A program made the position numbers and the translations under genes. A DNA stretch of 64,000 nt from Spongospora subterranea f. sp. subterranea (lineage: Eukaryota; Endomyxa: Phytomyxea; Phytomyxea; Plasmodiophorida). The DNA lies in the NCBI GenBank assembly GCA_049724395.1, contig JAUGWO010000011.1, forward strand, positions 1-64,000, given 5' to 3'. Below the pieces are notes generated by a model. The model searched no databases and had not been told where the DNA came from. It was given only the letters and a program-made list of their open reading frames with translations. Of the stretch, positions 11,480 through 24,187 are shown in pieces (position 1 is the first letter of the stretch; each line of letters starts with the position of its first letter).

Positions 11480-14400
11480 ATGACCAATGATGCCGTCCGC
11501 CATACCATATCACACTTTATTGATAAGAACCAACACGCCGACGACGCGCTCCGGCTGGTGCAAAAACATATTGACAACCCTGGGTTCTTGCTGGCGGCGG
11601 TGAAAGCCGTTATTGATGGGGATTGTGACCATTTCGCAGCCGTAAAATCGGCCTTGCATGGGTTATGGAACCAAAACAGCAAACTTAAAGGAGAGCCATT
11701 GGCGTTGCACAAGCTGCAGATGCAGTTGCTTGTCAAACTTGGGCGAGAAAATACGATTTGTAAAGAACTTGCTCTTGATCTTGTTGGGCGTCTTCCTAAA
11801 TGGAGCAGCCGCACTGCTCTTCCCACTGTTCGAATAATTGTAAGGAATGGCAATGTTTTCTATGTGGTTTAGTAATTTGTCACGTCCAAGGTGACTCTGC
11901 TAGTTCGCTCTAAAACCTTCCTGATGACCGCTGCGTCAACTATTGATGAAATTTTGACTTTTGAAACTGAAACTGTATCATTGTCTGACCAAGTTCGAGC
12001 ATTTGACCCCGGTAATGAACGTTACTTTCTGCGTATACAGTAATAAATTTATTGTTTTCAGACCACTCCAAGAAATTGTTCCTAATTTTGTATCAGACCG
12101 CTTGGGACATATCGTGCTCCAAAGCGTGCCTGGAATTTTTTACTTGGCGATGTTGCTCCATGCGGTATTTGTTGAGAAGTGGCGACCATCCTCGCTTTTT
12201 CAAATGCTCATTGCGCTCTGAGCTGGATGCCGCTACGCAAATCAAGGTCAACGTTGACGTAACAGGTTTCATTTGCAGCTGGGCCAAATCTGTGCCCCGT
12301 GCAGAACTCTTTTTCGCCGTCAAATGGATGTACCGTGTCGCGTATACGGCGCTGATACAAAAAGATCTCGTTACACTAGAAACTCGGATAATGCCAAATA
12401 TCAATATCCTTTCTGACGGAGACCTTGACCTCAAAATTCTATCGAGTTGGTGGAGTTCTTTGATAACCGGTCAGGGTTCCATTCCATCCCTCTGTAGGAC
12501 GCTCACTTGATCTGCAACTATATTGGTTCACTCACTTTCATGTCTTTCAGCCAGCATCAGCCCCGATTATTTTGAGCTTGTATCAGATGTGGTCAGACAC
12601 GGCGTCGACTGGTGCCGTTTAACGTACCTCAACGACGGCAGACATGCGAAAAAGTCATGCAGTTCGTGTTTAATCTCGTTCAGAGAACAAAATCCGAAAA
12701 GGGCGTCATATTGTTCGATTTTTTTTCAGTCCGCCGCCGTATATTTGTCTAGTTTTTTCGAGAACATCATAAGGGCGCTGCAATGCTCATTCTCGGTTGG
12801 CGGCGATTTTGATCAAGTTGAATCACAGCTGGATATTGCAGAATCGCTTATCCTTGCTTCAAATCCAATGGATCTCCAAAAGGTGAACGTACTTTCGGGA
12901 ATATCCTTCAACATGTCGGTAATGCTGTTCAATAGTACATACCATGATGTATTTGCTGAGCAGGTACAACTTATGTATTGACATCATATCTCCTCTGTAG
13001 TCTGACTACTATCAAATTAGATGCTTTTGCGAACTGTGAAACTTATTTGCAATTTCGATTTTGATGACAATATTGGGGAGCGTTTGGGTAAATGCCTTGA
13101 AATGGTCAGCGACGTTCGCGCCCGTCAAGGTTAAACCACATTGTTAACCAGCAGGTGATCTAACATTGCATCAAATTAGGTAGCGGCGACTTCTTATCTC
13201 AATTTGGTCCCGCCTTCGCCCGTTGTCCTGCCAGTAGAGCAAAGGCCTTAGCTTTTGCGTTCGCCAACGCGAAATGGCGTAATTGCAGAAATGAACCGGT
13301 ATCACTTTCGGTTAATCGCATAGCCTGTATGTAATCCATCCTAGATATGCTCTGCCGATTTGTTGCCGGAACATGATGAAGAAAAAGCTATTTTGCTTTT
13401 GGAAGCAGAAATCGCCCGGTATTCATCGTTTACAATGTCTTCCTCCGCATTCAGAGCTCTTAGTCATTCGTATAAAACTCTTATAAATTATTGCCCCAGG
13501 TACTGGCCTTCGTTATCTTCTCTCTATTTTGTCTGAATGCCATAAGCAGTGGAGAAAACTATTTCAACATGGCTATGTGTGCTTATTCGCGTCGTGAGGA
13601 TTCGGATGCCCAACATTCGGCAACCCTGGCCCTGACTTTAGTAAGAAGTGATCAAAACCTTATCCCTTTTCATTGCATTAATCATGTGTCCTCCTGTAGT
13701 TAACTGACAACCTACTGCAGTCTCGCTGCCATAGTCTGTTGGCGTCGCTGTATTTGCACGAATCATCTTCATCCAATACTGAAACTCAGAACTTGGCGCT
13801 GGCGCATTTAGGTACACACGATAGTATGAATCTTGGCATGCATTTATCTGTTGTTTTCCCAGATTCTGCTTTAGAGTTACTATGCCCTCGCACAATGCCC
13901 ATCGATATCCTCTCAGAATGTGCCTCTTTGCTGCCAAAATTTTTGGAAAATCTTGTAGACTTAGGAAACTCTCATTGTATCGAATCTCAATGGAATGCCC
14001 TCAAAGAATCTCACACGCTGGCATTGGCAGTCGAAGCGCAGTTGGTCAGGAAGGTGCGGGGGCCGTTGTTGCTCCACTGTCTATGGCTTCTAAAGTCTCC
14101 ATCTCAAGTGACTTTTGAGCTGGCCAGATCGATCATGCAGTTGATTGTAAACATGTACATCGCTACGCTTTGTTGATTTTGCTCTGTTTTGTATATAAAT
14201 CTTTTTTGTTTGTTAGGGATAGCTGTAGCCAATTTACCGAACATTTTGTTGACATGTATAACCGCTTCGGTCAAGATCAAAAGTTTTCCCGTTTTATGGA
14301 TATAATTTTTCTTGGCGCCTTTCGGAACGTGGAGTCATTATGTCATCGTCTGCCAAATTGTGCTTCCAACGCCTTATCAGATTATCTAATGTCGATTTCG

Positions 14401-17400
14401 ATGCTACATCTCCATGCAGGCAACGTACCAGAGGCGTTGCTGGCAGCAGGACAAGCTGTGCGCCATCAATACAACCAACCGCGGCGAAACCAATTTTCTA
14501 TAATTCGCCTTCATCGCTATCTTACTATGCTTGGGGATTTATCAGAGCTAACAGGCAATCATTTGCATGCTTACTACTATTATACTCAGGTATCATCTTA
14601 GTCCATGGCTTCTGAACACGCTTGTTCAAGTTTATCTTGAAGGGATTATCGTTGGCTGAATCTCAATTCTCACCTTGGTCAACGTGCTACTCGCTTTGTG
14701 GACTCGCTCGTATACAACTAAAGCGTCACAAATTTGTGGAGGCGTCGACACTTCTGGATCGGGTGGACGCTATTTGCAGTACTCCAAACTTTTCCTTTCC
14801 CGACATTCAAGCGCTTGCGTGCTTGATACGAGGTGATGCGTCCTCGGATTCAAATTATTATAGCAGGGCGATGAGCCTGTCACCTAGTAAGTCGCACACG
14901 GTTTCTCTTTTATAATTTATTTCAAATTGTTTTGCAGATTCTGTCTTGAAATGTCGACTTTTAAGGCGCATCGCCTATTCCGATACGTCGCCTACGGACG
15001 ATTTGCTTTCTAAGTTGGCGAAGGTTGCCGAAGCTGCTGGAAGCATTCAAGTTGGGCGATACCATTTTATGGAAGCTGAAAGGTTGGCCTCAGCCCACTG
15101 CAGTGACTATTTATGGAAATCGCCGTCATCGCAAGAGCCAGAAGGTTCTTTACCTCGATATCATGTTGTTGTCTGCTTTGACCAGTAACGTCATAGCACT
15201 GTTATCGCGTATCAAATATCATCTTAACAAGGCATGGAACCTTACATCCAATGCTCCGGTAGGTGAATGAGCACCAATAATGTCGATAGGTACTAAATTA
15301 AAGGTTCAAGATCCCTGCATTTCGTCAGAAGTTGACCTTGCTAATTGCTGAAGTTGAAGGCATCTCAAGGCCATATGTCTCGGGTTGGGCGCTCAACGCT
15401 GGTTTGTAATTATTATAATCTGTTACAACTTTGTCGTTCAATTGTCCTTAGGGTTGTCAGTTTCGGTCCAAACAGAATCTTTAATAGACAAAGCAAGCGC
15501 TGAAAATTGTCTCTCCGAGGTGGCCCCGAGGCCAAAATCATCCAACGTTGATATCGAAACATCATGCAAACTTTTCAAAGATGTAGCGGATCATATAGAT
15601 TTGCCGAATCCGACACAACTCTTACTTTGTTTGTTACAGTATTGCATCAACGCAATTCGTCCAGAATGGTCTGTCGTTACTTTGACGTGCTCATCGAACA
15701 ATCTGTATGCATTGTATCAACTCAAAATTTTTCTTAACAGTCGTTGATGGCCACAGTTATATATGCCGTATCAACCATAACGAGCCGCCACTTTCTGTTC
15801 GGGTTCCCAGAAAGGTCCTTGATGAGGTGATCGAAGAATTCAACTCTATCATGGTTCTGAGCAAGGAATCGACAAAGGCACCAGCGGATACTCCAGTTCA
15901 GGTACAATTGATTGCGTTACTGGTTTTACTTCGCTTGGGAACCTCCTGTGCTTACGTAGAGAAGGCAGTGGTGGTCTGAAAGAAACCTGCTGGACAGGAG
16001 ACTGCACAAAATGCTGGAAAAATTGGAGAACGAATGCTTAGGATGTTACAAAGCTCTTCTCTTTGGACACCCAGTAGGAAACAGGTCGCAGAATCTCAAT
16101 AGTAACTCCCGTGGCGGTACGCTTGGTCTTGAATTAATCGTGGGGAATCTAACGATGGATTCAGACGTTCGAAGTCGACAGCTTTGTGTCAATTTTGCGG
16201 CTGGTCACCCACATCTATCTGACACGCAGTTCCAGTTCGTTGACGACAACTTCGGTATAAGCATTGCATAACATCATCATCTGAATTCAACAGCTTACGG
16301 AAATAGGTTTCAACGCGTCCACTTTAATCGAAGCTTTCGACCTGACTGTTTCTGCATCGCGACATCCGGTAGTTCTGATACTTGACAAAACCGTTCAACA
16401 CTTACCATGGGAGAGTATGCCTTGTCTACAAGGCCAATCTGTCTCGCGCGTCCCGTCACTTGTAATCTCTGACGTTTGTGCGGTCCTCATACCGAGGTTT
16501 ACTGAATATGGTAGCAGTTCATGATTGGTTGCCGCGCCCAGCATCACGTTTTGGATCCCAGTTCATCTTTTTATATCCTCAATCCTGGCAACGACCTGCC
16601 TGAGACACAGGTGCGCAAACACATTTTAGTCGAGTCCCTGCCTCATCTTGTGGTCCAGGCCCGCCTTGAAACTGATTTTAGTAAACGGTCGGGGTGGACA
16701 GGTCTTGTTGGCCAACCACCATCTAAAGACACTTACCGGCAAGCTTTGTCTCAGTTCGACTTGTTTCTGTATTGCGGCCATTCTGCGGGAGAGCAATTTT
16801 TCGGCCAACAGGAGCTAAAGAGCAGCACCGTAACTATAGCAATTATTGTTGTTTTGTTCTTTATCTTATTGTGGTTTCCCCTGTGTAGATTCGTTCAACT
16901 TCTTTACTGTTAGGGTGTAGTAGCGGGTTGTTAAGATCATCGGGTGAGTATGAACCTCGTGGCATGTGTCTGTCCTATCTCCAAGCTGGGTGCCCTGCAG
17001 TCCTTGGCAATCTCTGGGATGTGACCGATACTGATATAGATAGATTCAGCCAAGCCCTGCTGAATAAATGGATCGACAGCCAAGATTATCCAGGTCGGTA
17101 TTCTGTTAACCTTTCGACTTGCTCTCAAAACATAGTTTGTTTAGAGTTATCCAGCGCGGTTTCTGATTCTCGAAAATCGTGCAAGCTTACAGGATTAGTT
17201 GGAGCATCCCCAGTTTGTTATGGGGTACCGGTTTATTCCCGGAGTAGGTGAACCTTTTTTTTTATCTGATCATTTCTAATGTTTCGCAGGTATATCTAAG
17301 CCATTCATCGAGAATCACAGGTCGGCAGGTTTTTTTTAATCGAGGTTGTATTGGCTTACTTTTTTTCTCTTGACAGAAATAATACCGGCCAGGCTGGGGC

Positions 17401-19066
17401 GTTGTCAATGGTGCCCCGTGAAGGTCCTACCCAACGCTTATCAGAACCAATAATTCACACTGACGAGATAACTGGCGCGTTTGATGCCCTTTCAATCTCA
17501 ACGCTGACTCAAGAGAATGTTGAACCAGTGGAGTTAGACTGCAACGTTGACACAGCTACCTTCGATGAATCTTTAAAAAAAGGTTTCGGGAACAGGTCAG
17601 CGCGATCGATAGCATCGAAAACTACTTCCAGGATTACTCAGGAGAACAGGGATCCCTTTTCCGTTACTTTTGCTCAGCACAACCTTGAAGACCCACGAGA
17701 TTGCTTATCAAAAGATGTGATTCAAACTCCACAGCGCTCGCGACGGACGCTAAAATCAGCTTCTTCTCGCTCTGTCAGAACAAAGAATCCCCTTATTTTG
17801 CAGAGCGCTGGGACAATTTCTCGAAGGAGACCAATCTTGCTGGAGGATACTAACAATTCGGGGCTTCCAAACTCCCGTGCGCCTGTTCGTAAAATTCCAA
17901 TGGAGTTTAAGCGGTCACCAAATCGAGTTTCTTCTGAAACTTCTGGTCGGTTCTCTCCAAGCAGTCTATCACCACAGAATGAAACCCGACGAGCCTACTT
18001 GAGGCAGGCTCCGGCTTCATCCAATCCTTCCACAGCAAGAGCCGAAACCCGCTCCCCACTCAGCGTCTTTAGCGGCCTATCAAGGGCAAAGACTCTCAAG
18101 CTCGCCTCCAATTCGGAAACGTCGAGCAATTTCCCTGCGAAGGTAGCACCTGGGGAGTCGTCGCCTACGAGTCGTCTGGAATGCCTCGATTCTCCGCTGA
18201 AAAGTTTGCCGACGACACGATGTCGCTCACACACACTGGAAAATCGATGCGATTCCCCGACTGTAGATATTGATGATCAAGCGGTCAGGAGAAAGACGCC
18301 AGGACGCCGTTCCGAAATTCAGGTTGTCGCTGATTCTCCGACGTCAGCTGCCAAACCATTGCCGCCAAAAACTCCAAATCGACCATCCAAGGCGCTGATA
18401 AAACCTGATTCTTTGTGGGACCCTGCCGATAGTCAATCACTTCCGCCAAAAACCCCAGGACGTCGCTCCAGGATTCAGAAGAATGCGACGACTCCGAAGG
18501 GCGTTCCAGTTGAGCAATCACTACCGCCAAAGACACCACGTCGCCGAGCATCGGTTCAGACGGAAGCCGTTTCTTCAAAGACCAATCTCGGGGATCAAGT
18601 ATTCCCACAACAGGCGTCAACTCGCCGGTCAAACATGCTGTCTCAAAATGGACCCTGTGCCGATGAAGACTTACTACCAAAGACACCACGTCGCCGAGCA
18701 CCGACTCAGATGGAAATCGATTTTCATAGCAACGATTTCGATGATCAAATTGTGCCGCCAAAGACGCCAGCTCGCCGTTCAAAGGTGTTAGTGCAGAATG
18801 AATTATTCGCAGATCAAGTATTGCCACCAAAGACGCCAGGTCGCTGTTCAAAGACGTTGAAGCAAAATGCAGCTTGCACCGATGAATCACTGCCGCCCAA
18901 GACGCCAGCTCGTCGCTCCAAGATACTGATGCAAAATGGGCCATCTGTCGATGAAGTATTGCCGCCAAAAACTCCTGCTCGCCGTCTAAGGGCGCAGAAC
19001 GACCTGAGTCAGACTCCTGGAAGCGCTCTTCGCTCTCAGACTCCCCGACTTTCGCGAATAAGATAA
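11480..19066 (+). CDS. ESPL1: Separase (ESP1/ESPL1 type) with a C-terminal TP-repeat tail
   Basis: Separase is the C50 cysteine protease that cleaves cohesin at anaphase onset. Twelve 5' exons resolve with continuous frame: 11480-11839, 11891-12011, 12062-12493, 12551-12963, 13021-13129, 13180-13298, 13345-13499, 13550-13640, 13721-13811, 13863-14154, 14217-14589 and 14631-14886. Exons from 14938 to 16260 are not fully resolved. The catalytic end is clear: LDKTVQHLPWESMP ending at 16461, then 16518-16829, 16889-17093 and 17145-17243. The catalytic His is in YCGHSAGEQ (codon 16779-16781) and the catalytic Cys in LLGCSSG (codon 16916-16918). The family end AGCPAVLGNLWDVTD and GASPVCYGVPVY follows. 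The frame then passes a 31-nt exon (17290-17320) into 17377-19066, adding about 563 residues. If the introns at 17244 and 17321 were not spliced, the protein would stop at 17250. Confidence 0.9.
18280..18995 (+). repeat. Ten degenerate LPPKTPxRRS repeats in the separase tail
   Basis: The translated tail carries ten units centred on PPKTP(G/A/R/N)R(R/P/C)(S/A/L), spaced about 20-35 residues apart. Nine keep K-T-P-x-R, which matches the full CDK consensus T-P-x-R/K; one has decayed to QQASTRRS. Connecting segments also recur (QNGPxxDE, DQVLPPKTP). At the DNA level the units are similar but diverged (CCGCCAAAGACGCCA), which suggests old tandem duplication under protein-level constraint. Confidence 0.9.
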
Positions 19067-19934
19067 TACCTGTTTGGTAGACCAGTCGAACGTCTGTGCA
19101 CTGAAACTCTTTTCATATATCATCACCCGCAAAATGATCCTAAATTATTTATGTTTTTCTACAGGTTTGTACCTTGATCTAGTGGGCAATGTGTAAGCCA
19201 TAACTGTCACCCTGTTTCTAATGTTGATCGACTGCTGCGGCTAATTGGTGCAGTTTATCTCTCCTGAATTCTCCATGTTTTCATGATTACGACCTCTTTG
19301 CCCCATAATCCCCCTCCTAGACAGAGAGCCCATGTACCGCTTTGATGGTTGAAAGGTAGCTTATTCTGCACGAAAAGCGGTGTTAATAATCAGATCGGGT
19401 TCTTAGTAAAAGGCTCTACTATCCCACGAGATTGCACGCGTTGACCTCGTTCAGTGGATGAAACTGAGTGATTTTTTGTCAGTCTTCCTTCCACATTTGT
19501 CATGACGATTTTGTCAACGCCAGCAGTTACGTGCTTAAGGACTCCTCTGACCATCAAGGCGACTTCAGCGACAGTCAATCCTTGTTCTGGGTTCGAGCGA
19601 TATACTCTTGGCACCAACATGGCCGAACTGAATCGGTGAAATCGTGCTAAACAGTAAAACAAGGTTTATCTCGTGATCGGCTGAAAATTACGAAGGCGAT
19701 GTTGACAATCACTTGAGCCTATCGGGTTTGGTCGGTGTTTTTCTTGGCCGCCGCTCTTACTGCTGTCCCCAAAAGCAGCAACTTCGGCACACGCGAGGAG
19801 AACGCCGATGCGGGGCACCGCTTTGGCGTAGAGCTTGAACAGGACGATGGAACTCAGAAACAGCTACAGAATCCCCGAGAGGTTATTAATGCAAAAAATC
19901 GAGTCAGGATTCAGTTCGAAGGTCGTGAAATGTT
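19067..19934. other. Intergenic, no gene recognised
   Basis: Downstream of the separase stop. Only short frames on either strand; no family resemblance seen. Confidence 0.5.
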
Positions 19935-20785
19935 TCAAAGGTAGAAAGGCCACCGATCCCTGCTGGCTCTTCGGTTTTTTTTGGGGACTGCCGAATGAAC
20001 GAGAAATAGACTATGAAGACCCATCGCCATCATGTAGAGTTCGGAACCGGCCACGACGAGAATGGCCATAGAGTCGGCGACCACGAATTCCTGGGAACCC
20101 GAACTCATTGATATCGGGCATGTGTTGAGGATTCCCTGGCGGTTGATTGTCTGACTACAGATGTCGAGCGGATCAGATTTACTGTTTTGACGAGGTCCCC
20201 TGCGACATAGAATATCTGAAACACGGTGAGCGTTGCAATTTTCGAAACAAAACTGGCGAATTACCAGAAGAGCTATGTTGAGTCGTTGTTGAATTTTCGG
20301 GTGATGTCTGTAGAAAACGACAGCGACGCGGTTCAGAAAAAACTGCTCAGTGGCGTTGTTATCTGAGAGGAGAAATTGACGAGTTTGCGTCTCGAAGAAC
20401 GTAGGGGATACAGCGAGGATGAGGGCTAAGGGGCAATAGGCCTTATCGACGAGCGGGATGAAGTCCAGCAGGGTCGACCACCAGGCGCGCTCTTCTCGCG
20501 GTACCACAAGCTGTCGGCGGTCCCGGCGATGAACAGGATCGGGATCACATCGAACGATGTGTGACCCGATGATTTGCGACGGGAGATCGGTCTGAAGAGA
20601 CGACGAGATCCTGAGTCGAAGAGGGCCACAATTTAAACCAACACACTCGGTGGAAAATCGTGGCGTTTTCGAAATCGACAGTGATCCCAATGATGCTGTC
20701 GTGATTGCAAAGAACAGTTGCCGTGCAGGGGATGTCGTACACATTATGTACGATAATGCTCAAAGGGTCAGATTCCCTGCCCAAC
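19935..20785 (-). CDS. Unrecognised minus-strand coding region, probably spliced
   Basis: I do not recognise this gene. A 269-codon open frame at 19935-20744 and overlapping frames in the other two registers look coding in successive pieces. From the right these are SIIVHNVYDIPC with NATIFHRV near 20785-20640, VALFDSGSRRLFRP with FDVIPILFIAGTADSLWYRE near 20630-20480, and FETQTRQFLLSDNN with FLNRVAVVFYRHH near 20410-20300. The register changes suggest short introns like those of the neighbouring genes, but I could not join the pieces with certainty. Hydrophobic stretches suggest a membrane protein. It could also be a broken gene. Confidence 0.35.
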
Positions 20786-22534
20786 TTTCCTCAAAACGTT
20801 AGTCTAATAATGACCCTTCGCGTGATTATTGGTAAACAACAGGGAGAGCGAATACTTGGCAATTCGGACTCGACAATAAAGCGTCCATTGACCCCTCATC
20901 ATGGTCAACAATGGTGTCTGATCCAATAACACACACGATCACATTTCACCCTGACTGTGTCAATTGAAATGATCCACATTATTGGCTGGACACAACGCCC
21001 ACCGTTCCCCCGCTGATCACATCTCTCGACGTTCGTGGCGAATGCGTTGAACAACGTGAGATGTTTATTACCCGCTGAGAGGGTTTACCGTGATAACTCG
21101 CCCCCAACGCCAACCAAGATGATACAATAACAATCCCAGGCGGCTGCTATACCGCGCCAATCACGATCGCCATTTTTGTCGTTTTCAAAAAAGCAATCGT
21201 GTACCAGTTTATTTTAGCTGTAGAATCACTGGTGCTTCTGCCAAGTGTTTATACACAGCGTTTTCCTCCAGAGAGAGGAAAGGTGCCGATCAAATGCGAT
21301 GCGACCGACTGGCCGCATTGACTAAATGCCCTGGCAATGGGTCAATGCCTTCCGATTTTCGCCATTCATTTCACCGAAGGCCGTCTCTATCATCTCGACC
21401 AGGCTTTCATAAAAGATCTGTTAACATTTTTTCGAACAAGTGTCTGAACAGTAGCGTCGCCAATGCACCTCTCCTGGAATGCGAATATCGCTTCTTGGAT
21501 TTGTCGTTGAGTGGTTTGCTAACAGCAATAGCGCAGACTCGTTATAAATTGATGGTCATTCCCTCTAAATTTACTCAGTGAATATGTTGCCACCCGATGT
21601 GGACTCTTGCTTTAGCTGTTAGCCACAATCATCAATCAGCGTACCGAAGTGAGTAGTGGCGCGATCGAGCAACGAGCGCTGATCAGGAAACATTTTCAGG
21701 CGCAGTTTAGCGTGGCTGCCGCCCAATGTTCGTAAATCGAAATATTCTCCCCATCCTATTTTAGGTGGATTATCGCCTACTCAAGTGTTTGCGAATACTA
21801 CTCCATAATCTCCACTCAGCGAGTGTTATTCCATGATATCTGCCCCCTAGTGCATCACAGGTATCTTCTGCGACTATCATAAGTTAAGGAATTACATAAG
21901 ACAGTGTCTGGATCTCCTGGCAACAAACGTTCCAAGTTCTTGACAAAGCATCAAAGCTAAGTTCCACAATTTCATCGACGGTGATTTTGTTCTATGGGCT
22001 CGTCGTGAAGATTAGCAAATTAATGGTCCTATGGCTTGGCCCGTACAGGATCACCCGTGCCATCAGTGAATGGCACTATCTGATCGATCATTCTGATCGA
22101 GCATTTGATCACCGGCGATCAACTCGAAGCGCATGTTACTCGTCTTAAATTTTCCCTTCGTTGTGCGTCACTCAAGAACTCCTCGATCACGTCTCTTCTG
22201 GCATCGGCTTTGTGGTCGACGGCGAATCGTCGTTCAAACGCCAGGCCGATTCAATTCTAGACGCCACTCGTATGAAACCGTTCATACGCGACAACGACAT
22301 TGCCAATCGAATGTCATCTCGTTTTCGCGATGTCGACTAGCATTTCGCTTTGCTTCCAATACAAATATTCTGCAACCATTTGCTCGTTAAAAACTACCTC
22401 GTTTATTTGAGTCGGTTTTGTCGACATAGAGTTCATCATACGACAGTAGACACCTTCGTGCAACAGCGGGAAGAGCCTCATGGTTCTTTATGAACCATAT
22501 CATTCCGATCTACTGGCTGATTATCGCTGTTCGA
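20786..22534. other. Intergenic, no gene recognised
   Basis: Frames up to 95 codons (21294-21581, 22133-22390) show no family signature. I see no repeats shared with other parts of the window. Confidence 0.45.
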
Positions 22535-23956
22535 TTACGGAAGCAGTGTAATAATCGCCTCTCGGATCTCTCGTAGGTAGAGGTATGCAGTCAACATGTT
22601 ATTCGGAGTGACAGGGAGCAGTTGCTGCAATTCTAAAGCAGCCATGAAAACGGGACGGTCCATCTTGACACCGAATAGGTCAGCGAGATCAGCGTCAGAT
22701 CCCGGGAACGCAGCTTGACAATACTGCACAAGCGATGGTGGGATGACATTGCCCGATTGAACAGCGCCGTACAGTTCTGGATACGCATACAGAATGTCGG
22801 GGGCACCTCCTGGATTGATACTGCTCTTTCGCATCTTATGTGCATTCCACTCCTCAAATATCTTGTCAAGGGTTTCTTCAAGAAGATCACCGAACACGAA
22901 AATGGCGCAACGGTATTCGTAATCGTCGTCGACGTTGTAGTTTCCGTCGCGCTCCAAATTTTTGAAGAATTCTATCCAGAGCTCAATACCCATTGAGTAT
23001 ATCTGGTTCCACCAACAGTCAATTCTCTGGTTGGCAACTGAGCGGCCGAAGATATGAGCGCTCTGCCCATAAAAATGGCACAGAACGGCAGCAATCATTG
23101 TGTTCTCCGGGCCGCGATCTGTTCGCTGACGGGCTGGCATGCACCCAACACTTTCAACCGCAGAAAGGTAGTACGCCAGGATTTGCTCTGGCAGGCGATT
23201 AGAGGATCCCCATCCTCAACCACATCAGTTTACGAGACCATCCATCGATTGCCCCATGTATCTCGAATCCGAACTGTCGTAATTTATCGTTCAGGTCGAT
23301 GTGCCACAGCGCATTTGGACCCGCGACCTCACACTCCCGACGGTTTAAACGCCTTTGCAGACGAGATGCGTTTGCATCGGGATCGAGATCGCGTTGGGCC
23401 TCATTGAATGCATCACGTGTGACGTTTGTATTGTACGTCTGGCGCAACCTTAACGTCATTGTTCGGCAACCCATCAAACGACCGTCACCCTGAGATTCCA
23501 GAGCGACCATTGATTCGACCAGCGTTTGCGGTAAGTGCTTCCTGGCGCTGATCCCCTTTTCCTACAATCGAACAACGTCATCCGATGTTCCCTATCGCAA
23601 ACCTTCACAATCAATTAATCACGATAAATACCTGAATAATATACTCTAACGTGCGCAGTGATATGTTTTCGTTATATTCATTCTGCAGAAAGTGCAAAAC
23701 TTGCTCGTACGTCTTGCCATGACGAATCATGCATTCGACGTCAGCCAACCATTCATTGGAAGCGCTGCAGCGCTGTCGGAGCAATACAGCGAATCAGGCC
23801 GTGCCGTTTGATCCATCTCTGAACGGTGCGAACACTGGCATTGATTTGACGATGTTCGCGAAGCCGTCGAACTATTTCTTCGCTGGATTCACCGGTATCT
23901 AGCCGCTGCTGCAAAAACTCGACAACGTCATTGCCACAATGAATGCGATTAACCAT
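22535..23956 (-). pseudogene. Integrase-core (rve/DDE) transposase gene, frameshifted
   Basis: Reading from 23956 downward, an N-terminal helix-turn-helix region (SSEEIVRRLREH, TVRTVQRWIKRHG variant) is followed by VECMIRHGKTYEQVL and ENISLRTLEYII. Then come GRLMGCRTMTLRLRQ and the integrase core: NALWHIDLNDKL (first Asp), FEIHGAIDGWSRKL, RTDRGPENT (second Asp) and GRSVANQRIDCWW. This is the stand-alone integrase-core family seen in fungi and animals. Two frame breaks occur: one near 23757 and one at the G4 run near 23202, where the frame shifts between WLRMG and SSNRLPEQIL. The third catalytic position, usually Glu in NQRIERLW as I recall it, is Asp here. Probably inactive. Confidence 0.75.
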
Positions 23957-24052
23957 GACTGGCTGCTGAGATTCGAATTTGTTCAGGCGGGGAGACGATT
24001 AATCTTATTGTTAGTTGACAACCTGGTCGAAACACAACAAAATAATTTCAAA

Positions 24053-24187
24053 TGACGCGGAGTTGCGGTACTGGGATGGAGAGAATGTCAACTGACGCGG
24101 AGTTGCGGTACTGGGATGGAGAGAATGTCAACTGACGCGGAGTTGCGGTACTGGGATGGAGAATGTCAACTGACGCGGAGTTGCGTA
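24053..24187. repeat. 40-bp tandem repeat, about 3.4 copies
   Basis: Units start at 24053, 24093, 24133 and 24171 with TGACGCGGAGTTGCGGTACT, then GGGATGGAGAGAATGTCAAC. The third unit is 38 bp (a GA loss) and the fourth is truncated. A degenerate relative lies at about 24251-24290 (CTGGGATGGAGAGAATGTCC then CTGACGCAGAGTT). No coding content. Confidence 0.9.

Noticed and set aside
18285-18968. 227-codon minus-strand ORF
   Set aside because: It is the antisense shadow of the repeated separase tail; repetitive codons make open antisense frames likely.
17351-19066. Independent 571-codon gene downstream of separase
   Set aside because: The frame starts at TTG within an intron-like T-rich tract, its first ATG is at about 17408, and two canonical introns join it in frame to the separase C-terminus. 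The fusion reading explains more.
17377-19066. Tail as a fused securin
   Set aside because: I found no clear securin hallmark, only KEN-like and RxxL words expected by chance in an Arg/Ser-rich tail. Kept as a speculation only.
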